From contig DASQFN010000047.1 of NCBI GenBank assembly GCA_035633115.1, positions 476,167-540,166 on the forward strand: DNA of 64,000 nt, read 5' to 3'. The stretch comes from Gemmatimonadaceae bacterium (GTDB taxonomy: Bacteria; Gemmatimonadota; Gemmatimonadetes; Gemmatimonadales; Gemmatimonadaceae). The notes beneath the pieces were generated by a model. The model was not told the origin of the DNA and ran no database searches. It saw nothing but the letters and a program-made list of their open reading frames with translations. Every line of letters starts with the position of its first letter. The stretch's first letter is position 1. Position numbers and translations under genes: made by a program. Below, one piece after another: positions 18,043-30,264 of the stretch.

Positions 18043-19151
18043 GGCACCAGCTCGCTGGCGATTGCCGCGACACGGCCAGCGGCGCCGGGAGTACCGAGCC
18101 GCCCGCGAACCTCGGCGAGTCCTTCCAGCACACGTTGACGCTCCGTGCCGCCGTGCTCGAGCAGTGGCAGGAGAGCGCCGGCAACAACATCCGGCCGAAG
18201 GTCGTCCTGAACGAACTCGCGGGCGACTTCCCTGCCGGCTACGACGTTCACAAGTCCGATGTGGGGGATCTTCACCATCGCGCGCGCAAGCAGGTACGAG
18301 ATGATTCCGGCGCGATACGCGACCACCAGTGGACATTCGGATATTGCCGCCTCGAGAGTCGTAGTTCCGCTTTTGCAGAGCGCGGCGTCTGCTGCGCGCA
18401 GTACCGTAAACGATGCTGATTCGATCCGCTGATACGGGCAGCCCGCGACGTCGATCGTGACCGTCGGCGCAGCGCTCACCACGACTTGAATGCCCGGAAC
18501 CTGCGCCTCGACCATTCGCGCTGCATCGACGAAGTCATCCAGGTGACGGTCGATTTCCTGTTGCCTGCTCCCGGGAAAGAGTGCGAGCACCGGACGGTCG
18601 GGATTCAATCCCAGGGCGGCCCGCGCCGCCGGCTTCGAAGGAAGATCCCCCGCGCGGTCGAGCAGAGGATGTCCGACGAAGGTCGCGTTGATTCCGTATC
18701 CACGGAGCAGCTGCTCCTCGAATGGCAGAATCACTGCGGCTCGAGTGACGATCTTCGCCAGCTCCGGAAGACGTCCCGCGCCCCATGCCCAGACCTGCGG
18801 GGTGACATAGTAGAGAACCGGAACGCCCGCGTCGGTTGCCGCGCGGGCGACTTTCATGTTGAACCCCGGATAATCCACGAGGATGACGAGGCTGACGCCG
18901 CCGCGTGCGATGCGCGATCTCAGATCGTTCAGGAGGTTGAGGTGACGCGGAAGATGACGAATCACTTCGACGAATCCCATCACCGACATCTCGTCGTAGT
19001 TCGCGATGAGCTCGACGCCCGCGTCGCGCATGCGCGGACCGCCGATGCCGGTGAGCTTCAGCACCGGCCGGATGCGACGGAGCTCTTCGACTACACCCGC
19101 GGCATGAAGGTCCCCTGACGCCTCGCCAGCGACAAAGAGGACGTCAGGCAC
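18039..19151 (-). CDS. lpxB: Lipid-A-disaccharide synthase LpxB
   Basis: A GT19 glycosyltransferase that joins lipid X to UDP-2,3-diacylglucosamine. The 370-residue protein begins with VAGEASGDLHAAGVV and IGGPRMRDAGVELI. It continues with ILVDYPGFNMKVAR, YYVTPQVWAWG, FVGHPLLDRA, ALFPGSRQQEI and the C-terminal KSGTTTLEAAISECPLVVAYR, all classical LpxB blocks. It overlaps the upstream dehydrogenase gene by 8 nt. Confidence 0.96.
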   Translation of the reverse strand: MPDVLFVAGEASGDLHAAGVVEELRRIRPVLKLTGIGGPRMRDAGVELIANYDEMSVMGFVEVIRHLPRHLNLLNDLRSRIARGGVSLVILVDYPGFNMKVARAATDAGVPVLYYVTPQVWAWGAGRLPELAKIVTRAAVILPFEEQLLRGYGINATFVGHPLLDRAGDLPSKPAARAALGLNPDRPVLALFPGSRQQEIDRHLDDFVDAARMVEAQVPGIQVVVSAAPTVTIDVAGCPYQRIESASFTVLRAADAALCKSGTTTLEAAISECPLVVAYRAGIISYLLARAMVKIPHIGLVNVVAGREVAREFVQDDLRPDVVAGALLPLLEHGGTERQRVLEGLAEVRGRLGTPGAAGRVAAIASELVP

Positions 19152-20148
19152 GTGTCGCGGCCAGCTCTCCGGCGAATGCGGGAGCCGTGCGCTCGATTTC
19201 CACGACGATCTTGAGCGCCACAGCGAGCGCTCGTCGGCCTTCTTCTCCGGTTACGATAACCGGCCCCTCGCCGCGGATCGCAGCTACAAAGCTCTCGAAT
19301 TCGAGGCGCAGCGGCTCCCCTTCCGGCGCCGTCAGCTTGATGCGGTCGACGAAGTCAGTGATGTCGACGGGTCCGGCGGGCGGATTGCTCGTGTCCATCC
19401 GCTGTTTGAGGCGAAAGAACTCGCCCGTCCCCGCGGCGAGGTCCAGTGAGATGTACCCGCTGTGCTGAAAGATTCGAATCTTGCGTACGCGCTCGCGTGA
19501 GATGCGGCTGGAGGTGATGTTAGCAACCGCGCCGGATGTGAACGTCACCCGTGCGTTCGCTATATCCAGCATCGGTGTCAGAACCGGGACGCCAACTGCG
19601 GTTATCGATTCGGTAGTGTCGTCGACCAGGGTGAGAATCAGGTCGATGTCGTGAATCATCAGGTCGAGCACGACCGCTACGTCTGACCCGCGCGGGTTGA
19701 ACGACGCAAGGCGCTCACTCTCGATGAATCGCGGCCCCGATACGTAAGGAAGCGCAGCACGCACCGCGCGATTGAATCGCTCGACGTGCCCCGTCTGTAT
19801 GATCGCGCCAGTGCGCTTCGCGATCGACAAAAGCTCGTCTGCTTCGTCCAGCGTAGTGGTGATTGGCTTCTCGATGAAGGCATGCTTTCCAAGCTCCAGC
19901 GCCTGCTTCGCCACACGGAAATGCGCTGGCGTCGGCACGACGATCGTGACGGCGTCAACATCCTCCAGCAGGGCGCCGACGTCGTGGTATGCCTTGACTC
20001 CGAGCTCGGTCGCGACTTGCGATGCACGCTCCGGACGTTCGTCCACGAAGCCCGCCAGGCGAACTCCTTCGACGTCGCGGAGGATCCGCACATGGTGGTA
20101 GCCAAGGCTGCCGGCGCCAACCACGCCCATTCGAAGCGGGCCCGTCAA
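19144..20148 (-). CDS. Gfo/Idh/MocA-family dehydrogenase (GnnA candidate)
   Basis: A 334-residue NAD(P)-dependent oxidoreductase with an N-terminal Rossmann motif GVVGAGSLGYHHVRIL, VPTPAHFRVA and the family EKPITTTLDEADEL motif, followed by a beta-sheet substrate domain (LDLMIHDIDLIL). It lies between lpxA and lpxB with overlaps on both sides. In Acidithiobacillus a protein of this kind, GnnA, oxidises the UDP-GlcNAc 3-OH before GnnB transamination, giving a lipid A with amide-linked 3-acyl chains. No gnnB-like aminotransferase is visible here, so GnnA is a candidate and not proven. Confidence 0.8.
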   Translation of the reverse strand: MTGPLRMGVVGAGSLGYHHVRILRDVEGVRLAGFVDERPERASQVATELGVKAYHDVGALLEDVDAVTIVVPTPAHFRVAKQALELGKHAFIEKPITTTLDEADELLSIAKRTGAIIQTGHVERFNRAVRAALPYVSGPRFIESERLASFNPRGSDVAVVLDLMIHDIDLILTLVDDTTESITAVGVPVLTPMLDIANARVTFTSGAVANITSSRISRERVRKIRIFQHSGYISLDLAAGTGEFFRLKQRMDTSNPPAGPVDITDFVDRIKLTAPEGEPLRLEFESFVAAIRGEGPVIVTGEEGRRALAVALKIVVEIERTAPAFAGELAATRA

Positions 20149-20927
20149 ATCACCACTCCACGCTCACTCGCTTCCACGAATTGAACGAGCTCGGCAACCT
20201 CGGGGAACTGCTCGAGCTCTGTCTCGGCTCGCTGCATCGCTTGCGAAAGATTGAGATCCGACCGGAAGAACAGTCGATAGGCGCGCTTGAGCTCGCGAAC
20301 GACATCCTCCGGAAATCCGTTCCGCCGCAGACCGATACTGTTGAGACCGTAAAGCTTCACCGGGTTTCCCACCGCCTTGAGGAACGGTGGAATGTCCTTC
20401 GAAACCCGCGAGCAGCCTCCGATGAAGCTGAATCTCCCGATGCGAACGAACTGATGTACGGCGGAAAGTCCGGAGATCGTCGCCTTCTCGTCGACCACTA
20501 CGTGGCCGGCCAGCTGCACGCCGTTGGCGAGGATCACTCCGTTGCCGATGTGACAATCGTGGGCGAGGTGCACGTAGGACATGAGGAGGCATGAGCTACC
20601 CACGGTGGTCTTGAACGACTGCGACGTGCCCCGGTTGATCGTCGTGTACTCCCGCACCACAGTGCGTTCGCCGATCTCTACGGTCGTCGGCTCGCCCGCG
20701 TACTTGAGGTCCTGCGGCGCGCCCCCGATGACACTCCCGATCCCGATTTTCACTCCGGCCGCGAGTCGCACGTCGCGCTCCAGCGTCGCACGCGGAGCAA
20801 TCACACAGTCGTCGCCCACTTCACAGCCGTCGCCGATGATCGCGAACGGTCCGACTTCGACGCGCGAGCCGAGCACCGCCTTCGGCGAGACGATTGCGCG
20901 CGGATGAATGGCCGAGCCGCGCTTCAT
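20145..20927 (-). CDS. lpxA: UDP-N-acetylglucosamine O-acyltransferase LpxA
   Basis: Catalyses the first acylation of lipid A synthesis. The 260-residue protein is a left-handed beta-helix of hexapeptide repeats (ASHPRAIVSPKA-like start, then VEVGPFAIIGDGCEVGDD). It has the catalytic-His block SYVHLAHDCHIGNGVILANGV and the C-terminal helical domain with LNSIGLRRNGF. It overlaps lpxC-fabZ upstream by 4 nt. Confidence 0.96.
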   Translation of the reverse strand: MKRGSAIHPRAIVSPKAVLGSRVEVGPFAIIGDGCEVGDDCVIAPRATLERDVRLAAGVKIGIGSVIGGAPQDLKYAGEPTTVEIGERTVVREYTTINRGTSQSFKTTVGSSCLLMSYVHLAHDCHIGNGVILANGVQLAGHVVVDEKATISGLSAVHQFVRIGRFSFIGGCSRVSKDIPPFLKAVGNPVKLYGLNSIGLRRNGFPEDVVRELKRAYRLFFRSDLNLSQAMQRAETELEQFPEVAELVQFVEASERGVVI

Positions 20928-22246
20928 TTATCGCGAACCATCGCGGCCATATCGGCTTCAGCGACGATTTCGCCATCCACCTTCCCAACTCCCCGCATCT
21001 TGCAGACCGGGCCGCGAATCTGAATTACATCGAGCTCGAAGCGAATCTGATCGCCCGGCTTGACCGGCCGGCGAAACTTGACGTTGTCGAGCGACATGAA
21101 GTACACGACCTTGCTCTCGGCGTCCTTGACGGAGCCCATCAGCAGCATGCCGCCCACCTGCGCCATCGCCTCGATGATCAACACGCCCGGCATCACCGGG
21201 TGCCCCGGAAAGTGGCCCGCGAAGAACGGCTCGTTGATGGTGACGTTCTTCAGGCCGACGATGCGCTTGTTCTCCTCGATCTCCAGAATACGGTCGACGA
21301 GCAGAAAAGGGTAACGGTGTGGCAGCACCTTCATGATGTCTTCTATTTCGTACACGACCGCCCTCCCCTTGTCTCGTTTTTTCCCGGCCGCAGGCGGCGA
21401 AGCGCCGTTGCCCAATGAGCGCACTCCCATTCGAACGAGCTCTCTCACAAGCGTCACCGTACCACGGTGACTTGGCCTCAGTGCGACCACACGCGCATGA
21501 ACGTGCGCACCGGCCAGCGCGAGGTCGCCCACGCAGTCCAGCATCTTGTGCCTGACGAACTCGTCGGTCCACCTGAGCGGTCCGCTCAACACCGTCGATT
21601 CGTCGAGCACCACGGCGTTCTCGAGTGACGCGCCCTTGATCAGGCCTTTTTCCCTCAGCGACTCGACCTCGTAGACGAAGCCGAAGGTGCGCGCCGATGC
21701 GAGCTCGTTTCGAAATGTGTCACGGTTGATGTCGAACCGTTTATTCTGCCGGCCGATCTTCGGGTGGTCGAACTCGATCGTGACATCCAGCTCGAGAGCC
21801 GACGACGGGTAGGCTTCGTAGACGGAATCTCCGTCGATGATCCTCACGGGTTCGGTGAGCGTCAAATAATCCGGCTGCCCCTCGACTGCCGCAAGGCCGG
21901 CCGACGCGAGCGCCTCGAAAAATGCCGACGCGCTTCCGTCGAGGATCGGTGGCTCGGGTCCGTCCATCGCAATCGTGAGATCGTCGATGCCGTGTGCGGC
22001 CACCGCGGCGAGTACGTGCTCGACCGTGTGAACCGGGTACGGCTCACGTCCCAGCTGGGTCCGTCGCTCGCTCGCCGAAACGTGATCGACGAGCGCCGGA
22101 ATCGGCGCGCTGTTCGAAACGTCGGTGCGCTGGAAGAGAATCCCCTGCTGTGCTTTCGCGGGCGTAAATGTGAGTGTGCACCGCTCGCCAAGGTGCAACC
22201 CCGTTCCGTCGAGGGAAACGGAGCGCTTGATGGTAATCCGACTCAA
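20924..22246 (-). CDS. lpxC-fabZ: LpxC-FabZ fusion: lipid A deacetylase / 3-hydroxyacyl-ACP dehydratase
   Basis: A 440-residue bifunctional protein. Residues 1-285 are LpxC, the zinc deacetylase of the committed lipid A step, with HTVEH (73-77) and HKMLD (233-237) supplying His77, His233 and Asp237, and His260 at the active site. After a Gly/Ala/Lys linker (about 280-295), residues 296-440 are FabZ, with [13 protein letters not shown] and [11 protein letters not shown] (catalytic His349, Glu359). FabZ competes with LpxA for the same hydroxyacyl-ACP, so fusing it to LpxC links fatty acid and lipid A flux. Such fusions are known in Bacteroidetes. Confidence 0.96.
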   Translation of the reverse strand: MSRITIKRSVSLDGTGLHLGERCTLTFTPAKAQQGILFQRTDVSNSAPIPALVDHVSASERRTQLGREPYPVHTVEHVLAAVAAHGIDDLTIAMDGPEPPILDGSASAFFEALASAGLAAVEGQPDYLTLTEPVRIIDGDSVYEAYPSSALELDVTIEFDHPKIGRQNKRFDINRDTFRNELASARTFGFVYEVESLREKGLIKGASLENAVVLDESTVLSGPLRWTDEFVRHKMLDCVGDLALAGAHVHARVVALRPSHRGTVTLVRELVRMGVRSLGNGASPPAAGKKRDKGRAVVYEIEDIMKVLPHRYPFLLVDRILEIEENKRIVGLKNVTINEPFFAGHFPGHPVMPGVLIIEAMAQVGGMLLMGSVKDAESKVVYFMSLDNVKFRRPVKPGDQIRFELDVIQIRGPVCKMRGVGKVDGEIVAEADMAAMVRDK

Positions 22247-23313
22247 CGTGGAATCTTCTCGCCGAGAAGGTCCTCCACTCGCTTCAGCAGCTCCGGCAGC
22301 TTGAAGAGCGCTCCCGTGGCGCGAAGGGCCTCACGGTGCGGACGCGCCGGATACCCGGACCATTTTTCGCCGGCGGGCACATCGCCGAATACTCCGGCCT
22401 GGCCACCGATAGTCGCCCCCGCGCCGATAGTGAGGTGGCCGCCCACGCCCGCCTGTCCGGCGAGAACACAGCCGTCTTCTACGTGGGCGGAGCCGGCCAG
22501 ACCTACCTGAGCCATGATCAGACAGAGCTTACCAACGCGGCAGTTGTGGCCAATCTGAACCAGGTTGTCGATCTTGGTTCCCGCGCCAATCACCGTGTCG
22601 TCGATGCTTCCGCGGTCCACGGTCGTGTTGGCTCCGATCTCCACATCGTCCCCGATGACGCATCTGCCTACGTGCGGAATCTTCGCGTGGTGGCCTTCCC
22701 TGAACACGTAGCCGAATCCGTCCGACCCGATTACCGATCCGGCGTGAATCCTCACTCTCGCTCCGATCTCGGTTCCGCTGTAGACGGTGACGTGTGGATA
22801 GATCCTCGATCGGTCGCCGACGCGAACGCCGTCCCCGATTACGGCATGGGCGCCGATCCAGACTCCATCCCCGACCTCCACGCCACGGCCGATGATCGAG
22901 TACTCGTCGAGCGATACGGCATTCCCGATCCTTGCACCATGCCCCACGCGCGCGCTCGCGTGGATTGCCGGCGTCCGGTCAGGCTCCGGATAGAACTTCG
23001 GCAGGAGCGCGAGTAAAGCTTCGTGCGGCCTAGCCACAACAATGATTGACGGCGCGCTACTCGGCGAATCGGCGAGCTCGGCAGTTGCGAGAACCACTCC
23101 CGCGCGCGTGTCGCGCAGCAGTGGCGAATACCTTCCAGCCGAGAGGAAAGTGACATCATCCGGGGTTGCCCGATCGAGCGGAGCGACGCCGCTGACCCTT
23201 GTCGCCGGGTCGCCGCGGAGCTCGCCGCCAACGATGCCCGCAATGTCACCAGCGGTGAGAGTGCAAGCACGCTCACCGCTGAGAGATGTGGAACCCGGAT
23301 TGGATTGGATCAC
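22243..23313 (-). CDS. lpxD: UDP-3-O-acylglucosamine N-acyltransferase LpxD
   Basis: Adds the N-linked acyl chain to the lipid A monosaccharide. The 356-residue protein has an N-terminal uridine-binding domain and a long hexapeptide beta-helix ([18 protein letters not shown] onward). It includes [20 protein letters not shown] and [15 protein letters not shown], the LpxD substrate and catalytic region, and ends in a C-terminal helix. It overlaps lpxC-fabZ and skp by 4 nt each. Confidence 0.96.
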   Translation of the reverse strand: MIQSNPGSTSLSGERACTLTAGDIAGIVGGELRGDPATRVSGVAPLDRATPDDVTFLSAGRYSPLLRDTRAGVVLATAELADSPSSAPSIIVVARPHEALLALLPKFYPEPDRTPAIHASARVGHGARIGNAVSLDEYSIIGRGVEVGDGVWIGAHAVIGDGVRVGDRSRIYPHVTVYSGTEIGARVRIHAGSVIGSDGFGYVFREGHHAKIPHVGRCVIGDDVEIGANTTVDRGSIDDTVIGAGTKIDNLVQIGHNCRVGKLCLIMAQVGLAGSAHVEDGCVLAGQAGVGGHLTIGAGATIGGQAGVFGDVPAGEKWSGYPARPHREALRATGALFKLPELLKRVEDLLGEKIPR

Positions 23314-23906
23314 CGGTCCGGGGGGCGCGACACTCCCGTGGGCTTCGGGGTCATCGTGGCGGGCGAGGCAACAGGCTTCGGTGCTGCCTTGACGCGGGCA
23401 AGGACTTTCTGCGTGATGTCGAGATTCTTGTCCGCTGCGACGATGATGCTCGTCTGCGAGCCGACATCGAAGATCATCGCATAGTTGTCCTCGGTGCGTA
23501 CCGCCTCGATGATCTTCTGAAGATTCTCCATTATCGGGCGCACGAGCTCGGCCTGACGGGTTTGCATCTGCTCGTCGAGCTTCCGCGCCCGCGTTTGATA
23601 ATCGGTCTCCCTGGAGCGGATCGACTTCGCGCGAGTCTCGCGAGTGGCGCTGTCAAGCTTGGGCGCCTCCTTGTCAAAATTCGCTGCGAGCAGCTGAAGA
23701 GAGTCGCTCATTCGCTGAAGCTGGGCCTGGTACGCCTTCACTTCATTGTTGAACTGCGCCTCTGCCTCGGCGCGTCCGGGCGCCTGCGCCAGAATCGCCG
23801 CCGAGTTCACGTATCCGAATTTTGGCGCCGCCTGCGCGGCAGCAGCGCTACTCGCGACGGCCGTCAAGACGAGTGCGATCACGGTCGCACGAATTGAACC
23901 ACCCAT
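23310..23906 (-). CDS. skp: OmpH/Skp-family periplasmic chaperone
   Basis: A 198-residue protein with a signal peptide ([12 protein letters not shown]..., cleavage expected near AAAAQA) and a long coiled coil (about residues 35-150) typical of the tentacles of Skp, which carries unfolded outer-membrane proteins to BamA. The C-terminus is Pro/Thr-rich. ATG at 23906 is preceded by GGAG at a good distance; an upstream TTG at 23918 is less likely. It lies 14 nt downstream of bamA, the usual arrangement. Confidence 0.88.
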   Translation of the reverse strand: MGGSIRATVIALVLTAVASSAAAAQAAPKFGYVNSAAILAQAPGRAEAEAQFNNEVKAYQAQLQRMSDSLQLLAANFDKEAPKLDSATRETRAKSIRSRETDYQTRARKLDEQMQTRQAELVRPIMENLQKIIEAVRTEDNYAMIFDVGSQTSIIVAADKNLDITQKVLARVKAAPKPVASPATMTPKPTGVSRPPDR

Positions 23907-23920
23907 GTAAAACTCCAATG

Positions 23921-26341
23921 TTAGAAGATCTGACCGAGCTTAAAGTGCAACTTCCAGCCTGGGGCGCGGCGTCCAGCCGTGTCGAGGCGATCGAATCCAT
24001 ACCCTAAATCGAGACCGATCGGTCCAAGCGGGCTGATCACGGCCGCCCCAACGCCTGCGCCCCGGAAAAGCCGGGTCGGGTCGAACTCGCGCGGATGGCC
24101 CCAGACATTACCAGCCTCGAAGAATGTATTGAAATAGAGCATCTGGTTCACGCGAAGTCCCATCTCGGCAGTGCCCGTGAAGTAGGCATTTCCGAACGAC
24201 GCACGGCCGGCGCGCTGGCCTTCGGCGGCGAACGCATCGTAACCCGACGGAGTGATGGAAAACTCGTCGTATCCGCGAAGCTGCTCGCCGTACTGTGTTC
24301 CTCCGAGCGTGAACGACTGGGAGTAGAAGAACGGACCCGGATTCCCGAAGAGCGCGCCGGCTTTGGCAGTCAGTCCGAGAACGATTGCCATTGGCTCACT
24401 GCCGAGCCCTCCGCCTCCGATCGTGCCGATTGGAACGTACGACCTGAGCTCGGTGGTGTACCGCTGGAATGCGGCGGTGCCTCCGAGTGGACCGCCATTG
24501 AATTGCGCCGTGAGCGTCTGTGAGCCGCCCTCAGCCGCGAAAGGCAAGCCGACGCGTGTATCGTGCGAGCCGGTGATGCCAAGCGTGGATCGGAAGCAGC
24601 TCGAGCACTCATCGGCAACTGTCCCCAGGAGCCCTTCGTCGCCGTACCGAACCGCCTCGCCACCGTAAGATAGAAGCACACGGCTGTAGAGCGACCACGG
24701 CACCGGAAATCCAACCTGCACCTGTCCACCGGTGCGGGTGGCGCGGCCCAGCTCGGCAAAGCGAAAGCGCGACTGCGTGTGGTACGCGGTGACGCTGCCC
24801 GAGAACCGGGTCTGGTTGATGTTGGGGTCCGTGTACGTCGCGTTGAAGTCGTTGATGTACTTCCCGAACTGATACTGAAGCTGGGCCCGCTTGCAGCGTC
24901 CAAGCAGGTTCGGCTGGTCGAGACCGATGAAGCCGCCTACTCCCGTACCCTGCCCCGTGGAAGCGCCAAAGTTGACGTTGCCGGTCCGCTTCTCCTTTAC
25001 GTGAAAAATGATGTCCACGTCCCCCTGCTCGCCACTCGGACGAGTCTCGGGAGCGGGCATCGGTGTCTCGAAGAAATTCAGGTTGCCGATGTTCTGATAG
25101 CTCCGGAGCAGATATCCACGGTTGAACACCTGCCCGGGTGCGAGCACGATCTGCTCACGGATGCACGATTCGTAGGTGAAATCATTTCCTGCGATGTCTA
25201 TCCGGTTGACGATGGCCGGTGCTGCCTCCTCGATCTCCCACCGCAGATTGACGGTTCGCACGCTGTCTCCGCCCGGCAGTCGCTCGACGACGGGACGAAT
25301 ACGCGCATAGATGTAGCCTTCGTCACTATAGGCATCGCGCAGCTTGCTTTCCGCGGCTTCCCATTTCGTCGCGTCGAAGGTGTTTGGCGGATTGCGATAC
25401 GACCGCCGCACGAGTCCAATGGCGCGCTGACTGATGGTCGGCGACTGTACGCCAAACGGATAGTACTGCTGTACTTCTTCGGTGGAGAATCGCTTGTTGC
25501 CGATCACCTCGAAGCCGCCGATCCGGTATCGAGGCCCCTCGACGACCGTGAGGTCGATGACGGCTTTTCCAGCGTCGCGGTCGACGATCAGAGAATCGTT
25601 GACGATTCGAAAATCGATGTAACCCCGGCTTGCATAGAGGCCTGGAATTTTCTCGGCCAGGTCAGACGCGTACTTCGTGTCGTCGAATTCTCCCGCGCGG
25701 AACCACAGGAAACCCTCTGGCTTCGTCTCCATCACGTCTGCGATGTCGGAGGCCGAGACGTTCCGGTTCCCCCTGACGCGGAGACCGGAAATGGCCAGCC
25801 GACTCCCTTCCTCGACCCGGAAGGCAATGCTGATCTTGTCGCCCGTGAGAGTGCTGTCCGCTCGAATCCTGGCCAGGTAGTACCCTTTCGATTCGTAAAG
25901 CGAATCGGCCCGCTCGACCGCTTTGGCAACGAGCGCCGGATCGAGGGGACGACCGACCATGAGTGTCAGCCGCTCCTTCACGTCGTCCGGGTCTACTCGA
26001 CTGGCCCCTACGACAGTGAATCCTGAGAGGAGAGGACGCTCTCGGACCTGAATCGTCAGCGTGGTTCGCGGTGCCGCCGGCGGAATCGTGCAAAGAACCT
26101 GAACGTCCTCGAACTGACCAGTGGCAAAAAGCGCCTTGATCGCGCGCTGAACGTCACGGTAATTCAGCGTTACGCGCGGCGTGAGCCCGGCCGTGGTGCG
26201 GACCGTAACTTCGGACACACGCGAGTTGCCCGAGACGGCTACAGTGTCGGGGGTGGTGCAAGCGCCAGGCGCCGCGTCCTGTGCGAGCGCGGTAGAGCCT
26301 GCTGCACACAAAAACAGCAGGGATAAAGCAAATTTTTTCAT
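23921..26341 (-). CDS. bamA: Outer membrane protein assembly factor BamA
   Basis: The core of the outer-membrane beta-barrel insertase. An N-terminal signal peptide (MKKFALSLLFLCAAGSTALAQ) is followed by five POTRA-like repeats (about 30-420) and a C-terminal beta-barrel ending in the aromatic LHFKLGQIF beta-signal. At 806 residues it is of normal length. I use ATG at 26341; an upstream in-frame GTG at 26356 adds five residues before the signal peptide. No clear Shine-Dalgarno is visible. It heads the bamA-skp-lpxD-lpxC/fabZ-lpxA-... operon. Confidence 0.95.
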   Translation of the reverse strand: MKKFALSLLFLCAAGSTALAQDAAPGACTTPDTVAVSGNSRVSEVTVRTTAGLTPRVTLNYRDVQRAIKALFATGQFEDVQVLCTIPPAAPRTTLTIQVRERPLLSGFTVVGASRVDPDDVKERLTLMVGRPLDPALVAKAVERADSLYESKGYYLARIRADSTLTGDKISIAFRVEEGSRLAISGLRVRGNRNVSASDIADVMETKPEGFLWFRAGEFDDTKYASDLAEKIPGLYASRGYIDFRIVNDSLIVDRDAGKAVIDLTVVEGPRYRIGGFEVIGNKRFSTEEVQQYYPFGVQSPTISQRAIGLVRRSYRNPPNTFDATKWEAAESKLRDAYSDEGYIYARIRPVVERLPGGDSVRTVNLRWEIEEAAPAIVNRIDIAGNDFTYESCIREQIVLAPGQVFNRGYLLRSYQNIGNLNFFETPMPAPETRPSGEQGDVDIIFHVKEKRTGNVNFGASTGQGTGVGGFIGLDQPNLLGRCKRAQLQYQFGKYINDFNATYTDPNINQTRFSGSVTAYHTQSRFRFAELGRATRTGGQVQVGFPVPWSLYSRVLLSYGGEAVRYGDEGLLGTVADECSSCFRSTLGITGSHDTRVGLPFAAEGGSQTLTAQFNGGPLGGTAAFQRYTTELRSYVPIGTIGGGGLGSEPMAIVLGLTAKAGALFGNPGPFFYSQSFTLGGTQYGEQLRGYDEFSITPSGYDAFAAEGQRAGRASFGNAYFTGTAEMGLRVNQMLYFNTFFEAGNVWGHPREFDPTRLFRGAGVGAAVISPLGPIGLDLGYGFDRLDTAGRRAPGWKLHFKLGQIF

Positions 26342-26490
26342 TGCTGAAATATACACGAATGGGGTTTAGAGGGTCCTGTCCGGGGCCGTCGAAAAATTAG
26401 ACATATGAACGCGGGAACCCGTTGCCATGCCGAGAGTTTCGGCTTGGGAGTGAGATGCTTTCGAGGACAAACCTCGCCGCAGAGGCACAG

Positions 26491-26526
26491 AGCACACAGA
26501 GCACACAGAGCACACAGAGCACACAG
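26491..26526 (+). repeat. Tandem array of a 9-bp unit (AGCACACAG x4)
   Basis: Four perfect head-to-tail copies of AGCACACAG occupy 26491-26526, extending out of the left inverted-repeat arm. The right arm has only one diverged copy, so the array probably expanded by slippage after the inverted pair formed. There are no spacers, so it is not a CRISPR array. Confidence 0.85.
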
Positions 26527-26594
26527 AGAAAACCTTCTCTAAGGGGAACAACCCGCGCGGCTCGGAACTCGCCCGCCAAGATGTGTTAAACCCC

Positions 26595-26632
26595 AAAGAA
26601 AAGAAGAACGCCGCATCGATGTGCGATGCGGC
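26595..26632 (-). terminator. Probable intrinsic terminator of mcsA-mcsB-clpC
   Basis: On the minus strand a perfect 9-bp stem (GCCGCATCG pairing with CGATGCGGC, loop CACAT) at 26610-26632 is followed by GTTCTTCTTTTCTTT. It lies about 50 bp past the clpC stop codon. The T-run is interrupted, so termination may be partial. Confidence 0.6.
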
Positions 26633-26683
26633 GCCCGTTGTTCTCTGCGTGCTCTGTGCCTCTGTGGCGAGGTTTTTTCGTTG

Positions 26684-29178
<2,495 letters not shown>

Positions 29179-29182
<4 letters not shown>

Positions 29183-30264
29183 CGTGTAGACCCCATGTCA
29201 TTCGCGAGTACGCCGCGCACGAAGCGCGCGCGCGCGATATTCGCTTCGCTCTCCGTCAGCTGTCTCCCCTCGGCATGCACCAAGTGAGCTGGCTGACTAA
29301 AAATCAGGAGCTTGTTGAGGGTATATACACTTAGATCGGTGATCAGTTTCAGCCCGACGGCAAGCCGCACGCTGCTGAGATAGCTCATCACTTCGTCAAA
29401 CGACAGGCTGCGAGCGTAACGAAGCGTTCCGTACGCGCGCCACAACTTGTCTTCGATAATATATCCCGCGTCTCGAAGCAATACTTTTCTTGCTTCTTCT
29501 TCGCGCTCGATGACGTGAGTCACGACACGGACAAGGTAATCGAGAAGCTCTCCTTCCGATCTTCCCAGTGTGGTCTGATTCGAGATCTGGAAGAAATTTC
29601 CGACTACTTCGCTCCCCTCTCCGTATAGCCCGCGATAAGTCAGCCCGACCTGCTGCAGACCAGCGAGCACCTTCGCGATTTCCTTCGTAAGGACGAGACC
29701 CGGAAGGTGTATCAGCACCGAGGCTCGCAATCCCGTTCCGACATTCGTCGGGCAGGCGGTGAGGAATCCGAACTCCTCGTGATACGCATAGGGAACGCGC
29801 TCGCCGAGATCGGCCTCGAGCCCCTCGACTACCGAGAAAGCGTCTGCCACGTGAAACCCGGACTGGAGTGACTGCAGTCGCAGGTGATCTTCCTCGTTCA
29901 CCATGATGCTCGTACCGCGAGTCAGGTGAACGGCCGCACCACTGCGCACAGGGCGCTGAACATCTAGCCCGGCGAGCTCGCGACTGACGAGATGTCGCTC
30001 GTGCAGCAGCAGCCGATCCTCGGGAGGCAGCTCATCCACGCGCACCAGGACGCCCTGCTCGAGAGTTCGCATGCCCGCCATTGCTTCGCGGACCTGCGCC
30101 AGCACGCGCAATCGCTCTCCGTCACGCGCTCTGCCGGAGAACGCGTAGCCCTCGAGATTGCGCGCGAGACGCACACGAGTCGAGATGACTATGTCGGCGC
30201 TCTCTCCTGACGCGTCGAGCCATCCCACTCCGCCATCCGGAAGAAGCGTCAGGTCGATCATCAC
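29179..30264 (-). CDS. mcsB: Protein arginine kinase McsB
   Basis: Phosphorylates arginines in proteins, marking them for ClpC-ClpP. The 361-residue protein belongs to the ATP:guanido phosphotransferase family. STRVRLARNLEG (28-39), the VNEEDHLRLQSLQSGF block, the catalytic-Cys loop TACPTNVGTGLRASVLIHLP and the nucleotide-binding NQTTLGRSEGELL are all intact, so it should be active. It lies between mcsA and clpC with 4-nt overlaps on both sides. Confidence 0.95.

Larger units (their letters stand above)
26469..26675. repeat. 33-bp imperfect inverted repeat pair
   Basis: The left arm is at 26469-26501 and the right arm at 26643-26675. They are reverse complements with only two differences over 33 bases. 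Both arms carry an AACCTCGCC...CAGAGGCACAGAGCAC core (left as written, right on the minus strand). The arms are 141 bp apart. The layout resembles a small foldback or MITE-like element; no transposase is present between the arms. Confidence 0.75.
26342..26683 (+). other. Non-coding spacer between bamA and clpC
   Basis: This 342-bp stretch separates two leftward operons and has no credible gene. It contains the upstream region of bamA (26342-26460), where I could not identify a convincing promoter, an inverted repeat with a short tandem array (26469-26675), and a hairpin followed by a T-rich run that probably terminates clpC transcription. Several short open frames cross it, but their low-complexity translations follow the repeats. 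Confidence 0.7.

Noticed and set aside
24779..26026. A 415-codon open frame on the plus strand, antisense to bamA.
   Set aside because: Long antisense frames are common in high-GC genes; the POTRA-coding frame of bamA is clearly the real one, and the antisense translation shows no domain.
26491..26526. The tandem 9-bp repeats were considered as a CRISPR array.
   Set aside because: The units are directly adjacent, with no spacers, and there are no cas genes.
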